Below are positions 7,475 to 14,801 of a stretch of DNA of 37,775 bases, in pieces. Positions within the stretch are counted from its first letter, which is position 1, and each line of letters opens with the position of its first letter. The translations under genes and the position numbers were made by a program. Origin of the DNA: Candidatus Obscuribacterales bacterium (lineage in GTDB: Bacteria > Cyanobacteriota > Vampirovibrionia > Obscuribacterales > Obscuribacteraceae); NCBI GenBank assembly GCA_949127735.1, contig CASBPX010000179.1, positions 1 through 37,775 of the forward strand, written 5' to 3'. The notes under the pieces were generated by a model, which searched no databases, was not told the origin of the DNA, and saw nothing but the letters and a program-made list of their open reading frames with translations.

Positions 7475-8479
7475 TTACTGCACTGGCGGCGCTGCGGCGG
7501 CAAGAGCATCATCTATTTTCTTGTTTTGCACTAGCTGCCAGTTAGCGATGTCGCCTGGATAGAGATAACCGTCATCAGCAGTGCGGATCTCATCATATTT
7601 TTCTAAAAGTGTGGCCAGGGCTTTAGTTTCCGCCTCGCTACGACCTTCCGCAGCCATGGCATTAGAGATGGAAGTCTGATCTGTCCAATTTGTGCCGATT
7701 CCCGCGATCTGGAAGCCTTGCCTGGCCAGTTCATAACCCACTGCCAGGTCATTTTTAGTCAATTCAACAATGGCTTTTTGTGCATCGGCCATACCCTGAG
7801 TAAGCGGCATATTTTCGAGAGTATCGAAAGTGGCATCCACCACAGCGTCAGGGGTAATAACTTCAGGAGTAACAACTTCTGGGGTGACTTCAGGAGTAGG
7901 AGCGGGGGCGAAATCTGTCTGTTCGCCATCTTTGATCATAGGCGGCACGTTGATGACATCACCAATTTGCAGCTGTGCGAGACTGCGCTCATTATAATGT
8001 TCAAGCTCAATGATGTAATTGGCGACTTGATTGTCTGTAGGTAACTCCATGCCACGGTTTGATAGTAAATCTCGCGCCACCTTCCAGGCCGAGTCGCCAC
8101 CAGATACGGTGTAATTGCCCGAGCCATCTTGAGCCAGGCTAGCCACCCTGCCATGCTGACCAACCGGTGTTTCAGTCACCTCACTTGAGAGAGCATGCAC
8201 GGTGGATGGGTCTTCAGTGTTTACTAAAACAGACGTATTAAAATTAGTATCGCGAGCTATTAAGTCTTTGCCGTTTATTCCAACGATTTCAAAATCTTTC
8301 AAAACTCCGGCTTCATGCAACGATTCGGTGACCTTCTTCATATCATCGTTAATCAGCCCTGGACGGTGGGCATGAGCATCCATCAAATCTTGAGTGACTT
8401 CTGACAGAGAATAGGTCTGTGTCGTATCCTCTACCTTAGCGGCGATACTGTCGCCAGTATGTTCAAATAAAGTGGCCAT
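7475..8479 (-). CDS. LysM-domain protein of unknown role
   Basis: Protein of 334 residues with a probable LysM domain at about 122-179 (YTVSGGDSAWKVARDLL through LQIGDVINVPP). LysM modules bind N-acetylglucosamine-containing glycans such as peptidoglycan. There is no signal peptide, so export, if any, uses another route. A Pro/Glu/Val/Thr linker (about 188-215, with repeats of TPEV) joins the LysM to a C-terminal helical part of unknown role. AAGGAG lies 7 nt before the ATG. Its promoter carries the TGTCYA direct repeat shared with two other genes here, so it is likely a target of the same regulator. Confidence 0.75.
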   Translation of the reverse strand: MATLFEHTGDSIAAKVEDTTQTYSLSEVTQDLMDAHAHRPGLINDDMKKVTESLHEAGVLKDFEIVGINGKDLIARDTNFNTSVLVNTEDPSTVHALSSEVTETPVGQHGRVASLAQDGSGNYTVSGGDSAWKVARDLLSNRGMELPTDNQVANYIIELEHYNERSLAQLQIGDVINVPPMIKDGEQTDFAPAPTPEVTPEVVTPEVITPDAVVDATFDTLENMPLTQGMADAQKAIVELTKNDLAVGYELARQGFQIAGIGTNWTDQTSISNAMAAEGRSEAETKALATLLEKYDEIRTADDGYLYPGDIANWQLVQNKKIDDALAAAAPPVQ

Positions 8480-8514
8480 GAATAAACTCCTTAATCAACG
8501 GGTTGATGTCAAGA

Positions 8515-8548
8515 AAATAACACCAGCATGTGGACATCAAATAGACAG
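8515..8548 (-). promoter_or_regulatory. TGTCYA direct-repeat promoter element, site 1
   Basis: On the minus strand TGTCTA-N5-TGTCCA (8547-8531) is followed after exactly 10 nt by TTATTT (8520-8515) as a possible -10. The start codon of the LysM gene is 36 bp further on. Half-sites 11 bp apart at the -35 position resemble the layout of Pho boxes bound by OmpR/PhoB-type regulators. Confidence 0.65.
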
Positions 8549-8556
8549 GGAAAAAT

Positions 8557-9225
8557 CTACTGAATTCTCTTGCCAGCGTTAATGATTTCATCAATGTGCT
8601 CAAATTCAAATGTAGTAAGAGCCTCTGGCTCAATGGGAGATCCATTACCCAGGCGTCTTTTTTGATTTATCTCAAGCAGTTTGCTGAATTTTTCCGAAAT
8701 TTCCTGCTGTTCAAGGTTAGCGGCACTGGCAAGGCCACTTTTAGTAATCGTGTGATCGGCCGAACCATCCATCAAATCAAAGCGATCAAAATTTTCTCTA
8801 ATAAAGCTCAAACCATGGGTAACCTGGGCAGGTAGCAGATATCTCGAAGCCGAAGAAAAGTCCATCGGCGTCAGCTCGTCTTCACTAAACCAAGGTTTCA
8901 TCACTCGAGTATTATCGTGAAAAGTATCAAAAGCACTGGTGGCATCAGCAAAATTCTTACTGCTCAAGGTCGATTCGAGGTCTATGCGCGCAGTAACATC
9001 AAGATCAGACATAAATGATGGATTACCTTGAGCATCGCGCATGATACCGTCGGCACCTTTAGTACCGATAATGGTGACAACAGGTAAGCCTGTATTACTG
9101 GTTATAGAATTAGTAAGGGTATTGAAGTCGTTGAAAAACTCAGGTGAAGATATCAATTCGCTAAAGTCTGTAGGGGCGGCAATTAATCGCTGTTTGTCCA
9201 ATGATTCATAGATTTTCTGATCCAT
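8557..9225 (-). CDS. Unknown soluble protein
   Basis: Unrecognised protein of 222 residues. I start it at ATG 9225 (MDQKIYESLDKQRL); the longer frame begins with GTG inside the shared direct-repeat promoter element, so it cannot be the translated start if that promoter is used. There is no signal peptide, membrane helix or cysteine cluster. Sequence features include GLPVVTIIGTKGADGIMRD (about 48-66) and a charged helical C-terminus (LEQQEISEKFSKLLEINQKR). It is followed by the LysM gene on the same strand. Shared promoter elements suggest the two belong to one regulon. Confidence 0.65.
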   Translation of the reverse strand: MDQKIYESLDKQRLIAAPTDFSELISSPEFFNDFNTLTNSITSNTGLPVVTIIGTKGADGIMRDAQGNPSFMSDLDVTARIDLESTLSSKNFADATSAFDTFHDNTRVMKPWFSEDELTPMDFSSASRYLLPAQVTHGLSFIRENFDRFDLMDGSADHTITKSGLASAANLEQQEISEKFSKLLEINQKRRLGNGSPIEPEALTTFEFEHIDEIINAGKRIQ

Positions 9226-9268
9226 AATATGCTCGCTTTTTGAAGTATGACGGCCTCCTACAAGAGCA

Positions 9269-9301
9269 CCATAACTTAGCCAGGTAGACACAAACTGGAC
9301 A
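9269..9301 (-). promoter_or_regulatory. TGTCYA direct-repeat promoter element, site 2
   Basis: Minus-strand TGTCCA-N5-TGTCTA (9301-9285) is followed after 10 nt by TTATGG (9274-9269), a weak -10. The chosen start codon is 44 bp beyond. Together with the flanking CCTGG it closely matches site 3. Confidence 0.65.
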
Positions 9302-9323
9302 TCAAAATTAGTAAAAAAAGAGC

Positions 9324-10028
9324 CTAATCGCTGGTTGGCAAATAATTGGCATCTGGCTTCGAGACTTTATAGCCCAGATTTTTGACATTGATGATATAAC
9401 CCGGCTCAAGTTCGCTATCTAACTTCTGACGCAACCGACCTACGCACTTGCGTACTGCCTGCTCTGTCGAATCTGATTCTGAGCTCCATAGTCGATTTAG
9501 AAGTTCTTCAGCTGTAAAAAACTGATTTTCATTGCGCATGAAAAACTCGAGTAAGGCCAGCTCTTTGGCATGTAAAACAACCTCTTTGTCGCCGACTTTG
9601 GCCAGGCCACATTTGCGATCTAAAGTAAGATTGCCCACTTGCAAAATATCAAAGATTTTTGCAATTCGCGGGCGCCTTAAAATGGCACTAACTCTGGCCA
9701 ATAGTTCATCTAATGAAAAAGGCTTGGTTAGATAGTCATCGGCACCAGTGTCAAGGCCGGCCACTCGATCTTGAACAGCGTCGCGGGCAGTGACAAAAAG
9801 AATAGGCACAATGCCGCCGCGCCTTCGATAATCGGCGCAAAGATCAAGGCCGCTTTCAGCTTTGATGTTCCAATCGAGCACTACCAAGTCATAGTCATAG
9901 ATGAAGAGTCTCTGCAGGCCTTCAGGAGCTGTATCAACCCATTCCACCGTATAATTTGCAAACTGAAGACAATCAGTGATAGCTTCGGCTGTGTCGCCTT
10001 CATCTTCAATTAAAAGAATTTTGGCCAT
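9324..10028 (-). CDS. OmpR/PhoB-family response regulator
   Basis: Two-component response regulator, 234 residues. The receiver domain (1-120) has the acidic pocket IEDE (8-10), phospho-acceptor Asp52 in VVLDWNIK, Thr80 in FVTAR and Lys102 in YLTKPF. A winged-helix DNA-binding domain of OmpR type follows (about 130-225, with HAKELALLEFFMRNENQFFT and VRKCVGRLRQKLD). It is divergent from a histidine kinase 172 bp away, which is its likely partner. OmpR-family proteins bind tandem half-sites about 11 bp apart, matching the direct repeats found upstream of three nearby genes. That link is an inference. Confidence 0.93.
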   Translation of the reverse strand: MAKILLIEDEGDTAEAITDCLQFANYTVEWVDTAPEGLQRLFIYDYDLVVLDWNIKAESGLDLCADYRRRGGIVPILFVTARDAVQDRVAGLDTGADDYLTKPFSLDELLARVSAILRRPRIAKIFDILQVGNLTLDRKCGLAKVGDKEVVLHAKELALLEFFMRNENQFFTAEELLNRLWSSESDSTEQAVRKCVGRLRQKLDSELEPGYIINVKNLGYKVSKPDANYLPTSD

Positions 10029-10068
10029 TTGCTCAATTTACTACACTGGGACGGCGATTCAATTTATC

Positions 10069-10098
10069 ACAAAAAGCGAACTCTTTTTACAAAAAGCG
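10069..10098. repeat. ACAAAAAGCG direct repeat in the regulator/kinase promoter region
   Basis: ACAAAAAGCG occurs at 10069-10078 and 10089-10098, a 20-bp period or about two helical turns. It lies between the divergent two-component genes, just upstream of the kinase promoter, and may be a binding site for a regulator. Confidence 0.5.
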
Positions 10099-10117
10099 GT
10101 CAGCCCTGAACTGGCTG

Positions 10118-10123
10118 TATAAT
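10118..10123 (+). promoter_or_regulatory. Perfect -10 box for the histidine kinase gene
   Basis: TATAAT is preceded by CTG, close to an extended -10. No good -35 is seen, which would fit an activated promoter. Transcription would start near 10130. Confidence 0.5.
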
Positions 10124-10200
10124 TTGCCAATCACTTTTACTTTTGCAGCCTGAATAAAGAATCGCGCAGCCTCAATCTATCTCACAAAGCTTTCCTCCTT

Positions 10201-11943
10201 GTGCTTGTTCCTTTAACTTTTGAGGTGCTCTTTTTGATCGCCTCTAACATGAGCATGGCTGAACTTGACAAGGCCTATCAGTTAGAAGATCAAACAAGAG
10301 GGGTTTTGCAATTCGTTAACTTGCAAACCAAAATGTTTCCTGATGCTGCAACTGCACTTGGTCTGGCTGTGGCCAATCGCGACATGAGCCAGATAGAAAA
10401 TTTGCACAAAACCATGGCGAAATTGAAACAAGACCGACGGGTCTGGATGGCGAGTGGCTACCTTGATGACGCCTCGTTGAAGCCCTTTAACGAAAAAGTC
10501 GAGTCAGTGATTGCCGGTATTGAAAACGCTGAAGAAGGTGCGCGTAAAGGCGACCAGATAAGCTTCATTCAAGGCTTGGCGAGACTGCAATCAAAAGTGG
10601 TCAAATGCAATGAAGAAGGTGATCGAGTAACTGCCATTCAAGACCAGAAAGCTCAGGAGCAGAGAGCGGAACAACAAAGAATTAGATTGGTATTACAACG
10701 GTTATCCACCGGCGCTGTGATTGTTAGTATTCTGATTTCTATTTTGATGGTTGTGATTTTCAATCGAGGCATTGCCAATCGTCTCAAGTTGATTAGTAAA
10801 AATGCCCTGGACCTGGCGGCTGACAAACCGATTGCACCGGCTTTAGCAGGCACCGACGAAATTGCCCAATTGGACGGCATTTTTCATGAAATGGCCGGCC
10901 GCCTGGCTGATTTACGCAGACGTGAAAAAGCAGTAACCGATAATGCGTCAGAAATTATCTGTTCCATCGATACATATTTCGGTTTCAGCTCAGTCAATAA
11001 AGCAGTGACACGACTTTTAGGATACGCACCGGAAGACCTTTTAGACAAACCGCTGGCATCCATCTGCGTGGAAAGCGCTCAACATGTGCGCACCATATTC
11101 AAAGACATTGCCGAAAAAGAAGGTAGTGGTAAACCGTTTCAACTAACGATAAAAACATCAAATGGTGAATTGCGCGAAATCATGTGGTCGGCCGTTTTTG
11201 ACAAGGAAGAAAAGTCATACTTTTGCGTCGCTCATGATGTTACTGAACTGAACAAAACCAACCGTTTAAAACGCGAACTTACGGCAATGGCCACTCATGA
11301 TCTCAGAGCCCCACTGGCTTCACTGCAACTGACTTTAGACTTGTTTTCTAAAAACAGTTACGGCATCTTGAATGAAAGGGGTGTGCACCGTGCCGCGCAG
11401 AGTAAAGCCACCATCGAAAGATTGGTCAAGCTGATTAGCTCATTTTTAGAGATTGACAAAATGGAATCAGGAGTAGTTGAGCTCAATATTGCCGAAGTAC
11501 AACTGCCGACCTTACTGCGCAATGCCAGCGCACTTTTGCAAACTAAGGCTGAAGAGAAAGCGTTATCGTTCAAGATGGAAAATTGCGATCTTGCTTTAAC
11601 TTGTGACGGTCAGCGCCTCACAGACGTTTTTCAAAACTTACTGGATAATGCCATCAAATATTCGCCTGATAAAGGCACCGTCAAAGTTGTGGCAGAAAAA
11701 CAAAAAGATATAGTGCTGATTAAGGTTATGGATCACGGCCCTGGTATTCCACTGGAAAAACAAGAAATTATTTTCGAGAAATTTAAGCAGGGCAACGTCA
11801 GCGTCAGTACTGAAAAAATTGGAACGGGTCTCGGACTCGCTATTTGTAAGGCTATCGTCATTGCTCACAAAGGTCAAATCGGAATCGGCAATGAGCCAGG
11901 CTGGGGTACCGTTGTCTGGCTCACTTTGCCGACGGCAGACTAA
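10201..11943 (+). CDS. Membrane sensor histidine kinase (HAMP-PAS-HisKA-HATPase)
   Basis: Sensor kinase. Counting from GTG 10201 (580 residues): first helix 1-15, extracytoplasmic sensor about 16-168, second helix about 169-188 (AVIVSILISILMVVIF), HAMP about 190-245, PAS about 245-350, HisKA with phospho-acceptor His366 in ATHDLRAPLASLQ, and HATPase with N-box Asn483 (NLLDNAIKYSP), DHGPGIP and GTGLGLAI. All catalytic motifs are intact. The annotated GTG cuts the first helix short. The open frame continues to 10123 and would add KESRSLNLSHKAFLLVL, a proper basic flank and hydrophobic core, but the only candidate start there is CTG 10150. Neither start has a Shine-Dalgarno. The true start is unresolved and I favour the upstream one. 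Confidence 0.88.
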   Translation: MLVPLTFEVLFLIASNMSMAELDKAYQLEDQTRGVLQFVNLQTKMFPDAATALGLAVANRDMSQIENLHKTMAKLKQDRRVWMASGYLDDASLKPFNEKVESVIAGIENAEEGARKGDQISFIQGLARLQSKVVKCNEEGDRVTAIQDQKAQEQRAEQQRIRLVLQRLSTGAVIVSILISILMVVIFNRGIANRLKLISKNALDLAADKPIAPALAGTDEIAQLDGIFHEMAGRLADLRRREKAVTDNASEIICSIDTYFGFSSVNKAVTRLLGYAPEDLLDKPLASICVESAQHVRTIFKDIAEKEGSGKPFQLTIKTSNGELREIMWSAVFDKEEKSYFCVAHDVTELNKTNRLKRELTAMATHDLRAPLASLQLTLDLFSKNSYGILNERGVHRAAQSKATIERLVKLISSFLEIDKMESGVVELNIAEVQLPTLLRNASALLQTKAEEKALSFKMENCDLALTCDGQRLTDVFQNLLDNAIKYSPDKGTVKVVAEKQKDIVLIKVMDHGPGIPLEKQEIIFEKFKQGNVSVSTEKIGTGLGLAICKAIVIAHKGQIGIGNEPGWGTVVWLTLPTAD

Positions 11944-11984
11944 TTACGTAAACCAATACCATTAGCCAGTCCGGAATCTGCCTG

Positions 11985-12434
11985 TTATTCACCAAGGATG
12001 CGTACATGTCGGTGTCTTTCTGTGCGACGAGGGCTGGTGCAGTTCTTATCGTGATCATCTTTTTCCGGTTGATCAGGTTTATCAAGCTTGTTTGGATTGC
12101 ATGGCGGCATTTTGCGATCAAGTTGCTCGCGCTGGTTGGGCATTGTATCGCGTCTATCACGATCAGTTTGCTCGCGCTGGTTGGGCATTGTGTCGCGTCT
12201 ATCACGATGCATAGCATGTTGATCTCTCAACTTTGCGTCTTGTTCAAAAACTACATCTACATTTGGTAGTGAATCTACTGTAGTTTTTTTCTGCATTTTC
12301 TGCCAACTCTCTTGCTGCTCTGCATAAGACATGTTGGTAAACTGCGTTTGTGCTCCTCCGTCTCTTTGCGGCTGGTCCTGGTTTCGACCAACTGCAGTAC
12401 TATCTCTCGATTGAAAATTATTGTATGTTGGCAT
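11985..12434 (-). CDS. Highly charged disordered protein with a 15-residue repeat
   Basis: Unrecognised hydrophilic protein of 149 residues. The start at ATG 12434 has GGCGGAG 9 nt upstream; the longer frame needs a TTG. The composition (Asp, Arg, Gln, Pro, Lys) indicates disorder. A 15-residue unit DRRDTMPNQREQ(T/L)DR is present twice, followed by a Pro/Lys/Asp-rich tail. No signal peptide or fold is visible. It lies 50 bp downstream of another disordered, charged protein on the same strand and could share its promoter with the TGTCYA element. Confidence 0.6.
   Translation of the reverse strand: MPTYNNFQSRDSTAVGRNQDQPQRDGGAQTQFTNMSYAEQQESWQKMQKKTTVDSLPNVDVVFEQDAKLRDQHAMHRDRRDTMPNQREQTDRDRRDTMPNQREQLDRKMPPCNPNKLDKPDQPEKDDHDKNCTSPRRTERHRHVRILGE
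12123..12212 (-). repeat. Two 45-bp coding repeats
   Basis: Copies start at 12123 and 12168 on the plus strand and are nearly identical, with one clear change (TGTATCG versus TGTGTCG). The identity at synonymous sites points to a recent duplication inside the disordered gene. Confidence 0.8.
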
Positions 12435-12484
12435 GGTTGTGTGCTCCGCCTGTGGGGTCAAGAAAAATATTTTTGCATTAGATT

Positions 12485-13006
12485 TTAGAATCTATAAGTG
12501 GGTACGCCATTAATGCCTTTTTCCAGCTGAACACTAAAATCCATTTTTGCATCACCGGGGCCGCTTTGTCTGCGCTTGGAACCACCACCATGACCGACTT
12601 TAGGCTCTGTATCTAGTTTTTCGAGCACAACTCCGGCACCTACGCCTAAGCCGTTTTTACCAATTTCAATCAATTTCTTGCCGTCTTTATCTTTTTCGTT
12701 GAATTTATCTTTATCTCTTTGGTTGTCTTTATCTTTGGCGTCTTGTTCTTTAGAGTCTTTTTCTTTAGACTCTTTGTTTTTGCCATCTTTGTTTTTAGAA
12801 TCTTCTTTGTCTTCTTTTTCAATTTTGAAATCAGGCAAACATAATTGAGCAGACTTTGAAGCACTGCCGCTTTTCACGACTTCCGGCCAATTTTTCATGT
12901 CATCGTTAGTTGAGAGTACTTTGCCATCAACTGGCTGGGCTTGGATTTTTTCTGCAGTTTTATCTGCAGCAGATTCATGGCCCATAAAAGGATTTGCATG
13001 TGACAT
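12485..13006 (-). CDS. Lys/Asp/Glu-rich disordered protein
   Basis: Unrecognised protein of 173 residues. The N-terminus (MSHANPFMGHESAADKTAEK) is polar without a signal peptide. Residues about 62-112 are almost only Lys, Asp, Glu, Asn and Gln, in short repeats of the type KDKDNQRDKDK. A Gly-rich part follows (GLGVGAGVVLEKL, then VGHGGGSKRRQSGPG) and the protein ends VPTYRF. GAGG lies about 9 nt before the ATG. The promoter holds the third TGTCYA direct repeat with the best -10 of the set (CATAAT). Role unknown. Confidence 0.65.
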   Translation of the reverse strand: MSHANPFMGHESAADKTAEKIQAQPVDGKVLSTNDDMKNWPEVVKSGSASKSAQLCLPDFKIEKEDKEDSKNKDGKNKESKEKDSKEQDAKDKDNQRDKDKFNEKDKDGKKLIEIGKNGLGVGAGVVLEKLDTEPKVGHGGGSKRRQSGPGDAKMDFSVQLEKGINGVPTYRF

Positions 13007-13062
13007 GGGGAATTTCCTCTAAACTTGGGGATTGGTAAGTCGGTATGTGGAACCGATGCAAG

Positions 13063-13095
13063 CATTATGCAGGCCCAAGTAGACATGAAATGGAC
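13063..13095 (-). promoter_or_regulatory. TGTCYA direct-repeat promoter element, site 3
   Basis: Minus-strand TGTCCA-N5-TGTCTA (13095-13079) is followed after 10 nt by CATAAT (13068-13063), five of six matches to a -10. The 3' flank CTTGG resembles the CCTGG of site 2. The start codon is 56 bp further. Confidence 0.7.
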
Positions 13096-13106
13096 AAACC
13101 AAAAAA

Positions 13107-14069
13107 CTAGTGAAGAGGGGCAAAGAGCTCTTTATGTTCGCGGTCAACTTGCTGAGGAACTACCAGGGTAGTGGCCGGAAAGCTTCTCTGCAACGCTTTC
13201 AATTCTTGCGGCGTAATTTTAGCTGTAGGCAATATCAGCGATTGGAGATGCGAACCCTTTAAGGCTAATTGCAGGTCACTGGCACGAAGGTTTGTACCTT
13301 CCAATCCAAGAATAGCTAGCCGAGGCATTTTGCTAACCAAGGTCAGACCGCGAGCGCTTATTTGCGACCGGGATAAAGTCAGCGACGACAAGCGCTTCAG
13401 TTTAGCGATCTCGACTAGAGCGGCATCGGTAACATGGCAATTTCCCACACCTAAATGTTCTAGTGTTTGATAGCGAGAAATGTAAGCAAATGCATTTAGA
13501 CTCAACATATTGCCACTCAAATCTAAACGGCGAATTTTCGGCATGGGCATATCTTTAAAACAATCGCCACTGAGACGACACATTGAAAGGTTTAAGATAG
13601 CAAGATTGACTAAAGGCTTAAACAGCTTGAGTTGCTCATCAGTGGCTTCTGAAGCATTCAAATCAATAACTTGTAAGCCCGTAAGATGTGAAATCGGTGA
13701 ATATACTTTATCAAGTTCTTCCACAATGCCTGAGCTGCCGAAGGTCAAACCATCAATTGCATTCGGGTCGATCAGCCGCAGCGCCTCAGGCTTGACCATG
13801 AGCTCATAAGAGGCTGATAGGTAAATTAAACTGCCGGGTGTAGTTAAAAATGTCACTTTGCCACGAGCCGGTCCAATAACCTGACCACGACCTTCAACTA
13901 CAATCCGGGCCGGAGAAATATGACCTGGTTGCGGATCTTTAAACTGATAAAGTCGTCCCAGAGAAAAAGTTTGCGGAAAAACAATGGTGCGCTTGAGCGA
14001 TTTGTCGGCGGCAAATGCAGGCAACAAAATAAGTGAAAACAGAACGAGCATGGTGGCAAAAACTTTCAC
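13107..14069 (-). CDS. Secreted leucine-rich-repeat protein related to kinase ectodomains
   Basis: Exported LRR protein, 320 residues. A signal peptide (about 1-20, MLVLFSLILLPAFA) is followed by a module beginning TIVFPQTFSLG, then LRRs at about 115-300 (for example LAILNLSMCRLSGDCF and LEHLGVGNCHVTDAALVEIA). The same order, FP...G module then LRRs, forms the outer part of kinases A, B and C in this window, but here there is no kinase and no membrane helix. The start is GTG 14069, whose GTGA overlaps the TGA stop of the upstream uracil-DNA glycosylase gene, so the two are translationally coupled. It may be a soluble partner or decoy of the kinases; this is inferred from shared architecture. 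Confidence 0.82.
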   Translation of the reverse strand: MKVFATMLVLFSLILLPAFAADKSLKRTIVFPQTFSLGRLYQFKDPQPGHISPARIVVEGRGQVIGPARGKVTFLTTPGSLIYLSASYELMVKPEALRLIDPNAIDGLTFGSSGIVEELDKVYSPISHLTGLQVIDLNASEATDEQLKLFKPLVNLAILNLSMCRLSGDCFKDMPMPKIRRLDLSGNMLSLNAFAYISRYQTLEHLGVGNCHVTDAALVEIAKLKRLSSLTLSRSQISARGLTLVSKMPRLAILGLEGTNLRASDLQLALKGSHLQSLILPTAKITPQELKALQRSFPATTLVVPQQVDREHKELFAPLH

Positions 14070-14695
14070 AGGTTATCTGCTCCGTGTACAAGCTCTTGCC
14101 AGGCCTTATGGGCAGCAATTTGACTGAGCCCTTGAGCGAGCAAAGTGATACCTGGTTCCTTTTTAAACCAGGTAGAGGCACCCGACGGATGAGGTAGTGG
14201 TATCACATCACAATCGACGCCAAAAAGTTCTTTATGAAATTGGCCGCCGATATAATCAATGAGCTGACCTTTACCAAGACACTGTTCAATAGCGAGCTTT
14301 CCCACGGGTATGACCAGCGATGGTTTCAATATCGACATTTCGCCAGCCATCCAGCGCGAACAATTAGCTATTTCTTGCCCATTGGGCACACGATCGGTGC
14401 CGTTTAAAGCTTTGCCGGGAAAACAGCGGCAGACTGCCGCCATGTATACAAGTGAGCGAAACTGCTCTTCATCTAAACCAATTGTGCCAAACCAGCGAAA
14501 GAGAGTTTTTCCGGCGGTCCAGGCAAAAGGTTTTCCCGCTGCCCCTTCATGGGGGCCTGGCGCCTGCCCAATCATATAGACCTGACTGACAACCGGCCGG
14601 CCGGTGATCACGGGCCCTACCATTAACGGGCAGAGTTCACAGCCCTGCAAGGCGGCCACATGTTGAGCGATAGCGATTTGGTTGCCGGTCATCAC
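14066..14695 (-). CDS. Uracil-DNA glycosylase superfamily protein, family 4-like
   Basis: UDG-fold protein of 209 residues. The family 4/5-type loop IGQAPGPHEGAAGKPF (about 42-57) and a C-terminal PLPHPSG are present. Four cysteines (Cys19, Cys22, Cys89 or Cys91, Cys112) are placed as in iron-sulfur family 4 enzymes, so a [4Fe-4S] cluster is likely. In the first motif a Gln-Ala-Pro-Gly replaces the more usual Glu-Ala-Pro-Gly. I start at GTG 14695 (AGGG 9 nt upstream); the longer frame overlaps polX. It removes uracil from DNA if active. It is divergent from polX and overlaps the LRR gene by 4 nt, an unexpected partner. Confidence 0.82.
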   Translation of the reverse strand: MMTGNQIAIAQHVAALQGCELCPLMVGPVITGRPVVSQVYMIGQAPGPHEGAAGKPFAWTAGKTLFRWFGTIGLDEEQFRSLVYMAAVCRCFPGKALNGTDRVPNGQEIANCSRWMAGEMSILKPSLVIPVGKLAIEQCLGKGQLIDYIGGQFHKELFGVDCDVIPLPHPSGASTWFKKEPGITLLAQGLSQIAAHKAWQELVHGADNL

Positions 14696-14801
14696 TAAAT
14701 TATGCCCTAAATGGCGCCCTGCGGCAAAATTGAGGAACTTCCTGATCAATTCACAGGTCTTGCCCTTATATTTTGGCGCCATATCTATATGTAGGCTTTT
14801 G

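Noticed and set aside
9226-9291. Upstream GTG start for the 8557-9225 gene
   Set aside because: The GTG lies inside the direct-repeat promoter element, upstream of the predicted transcription start.
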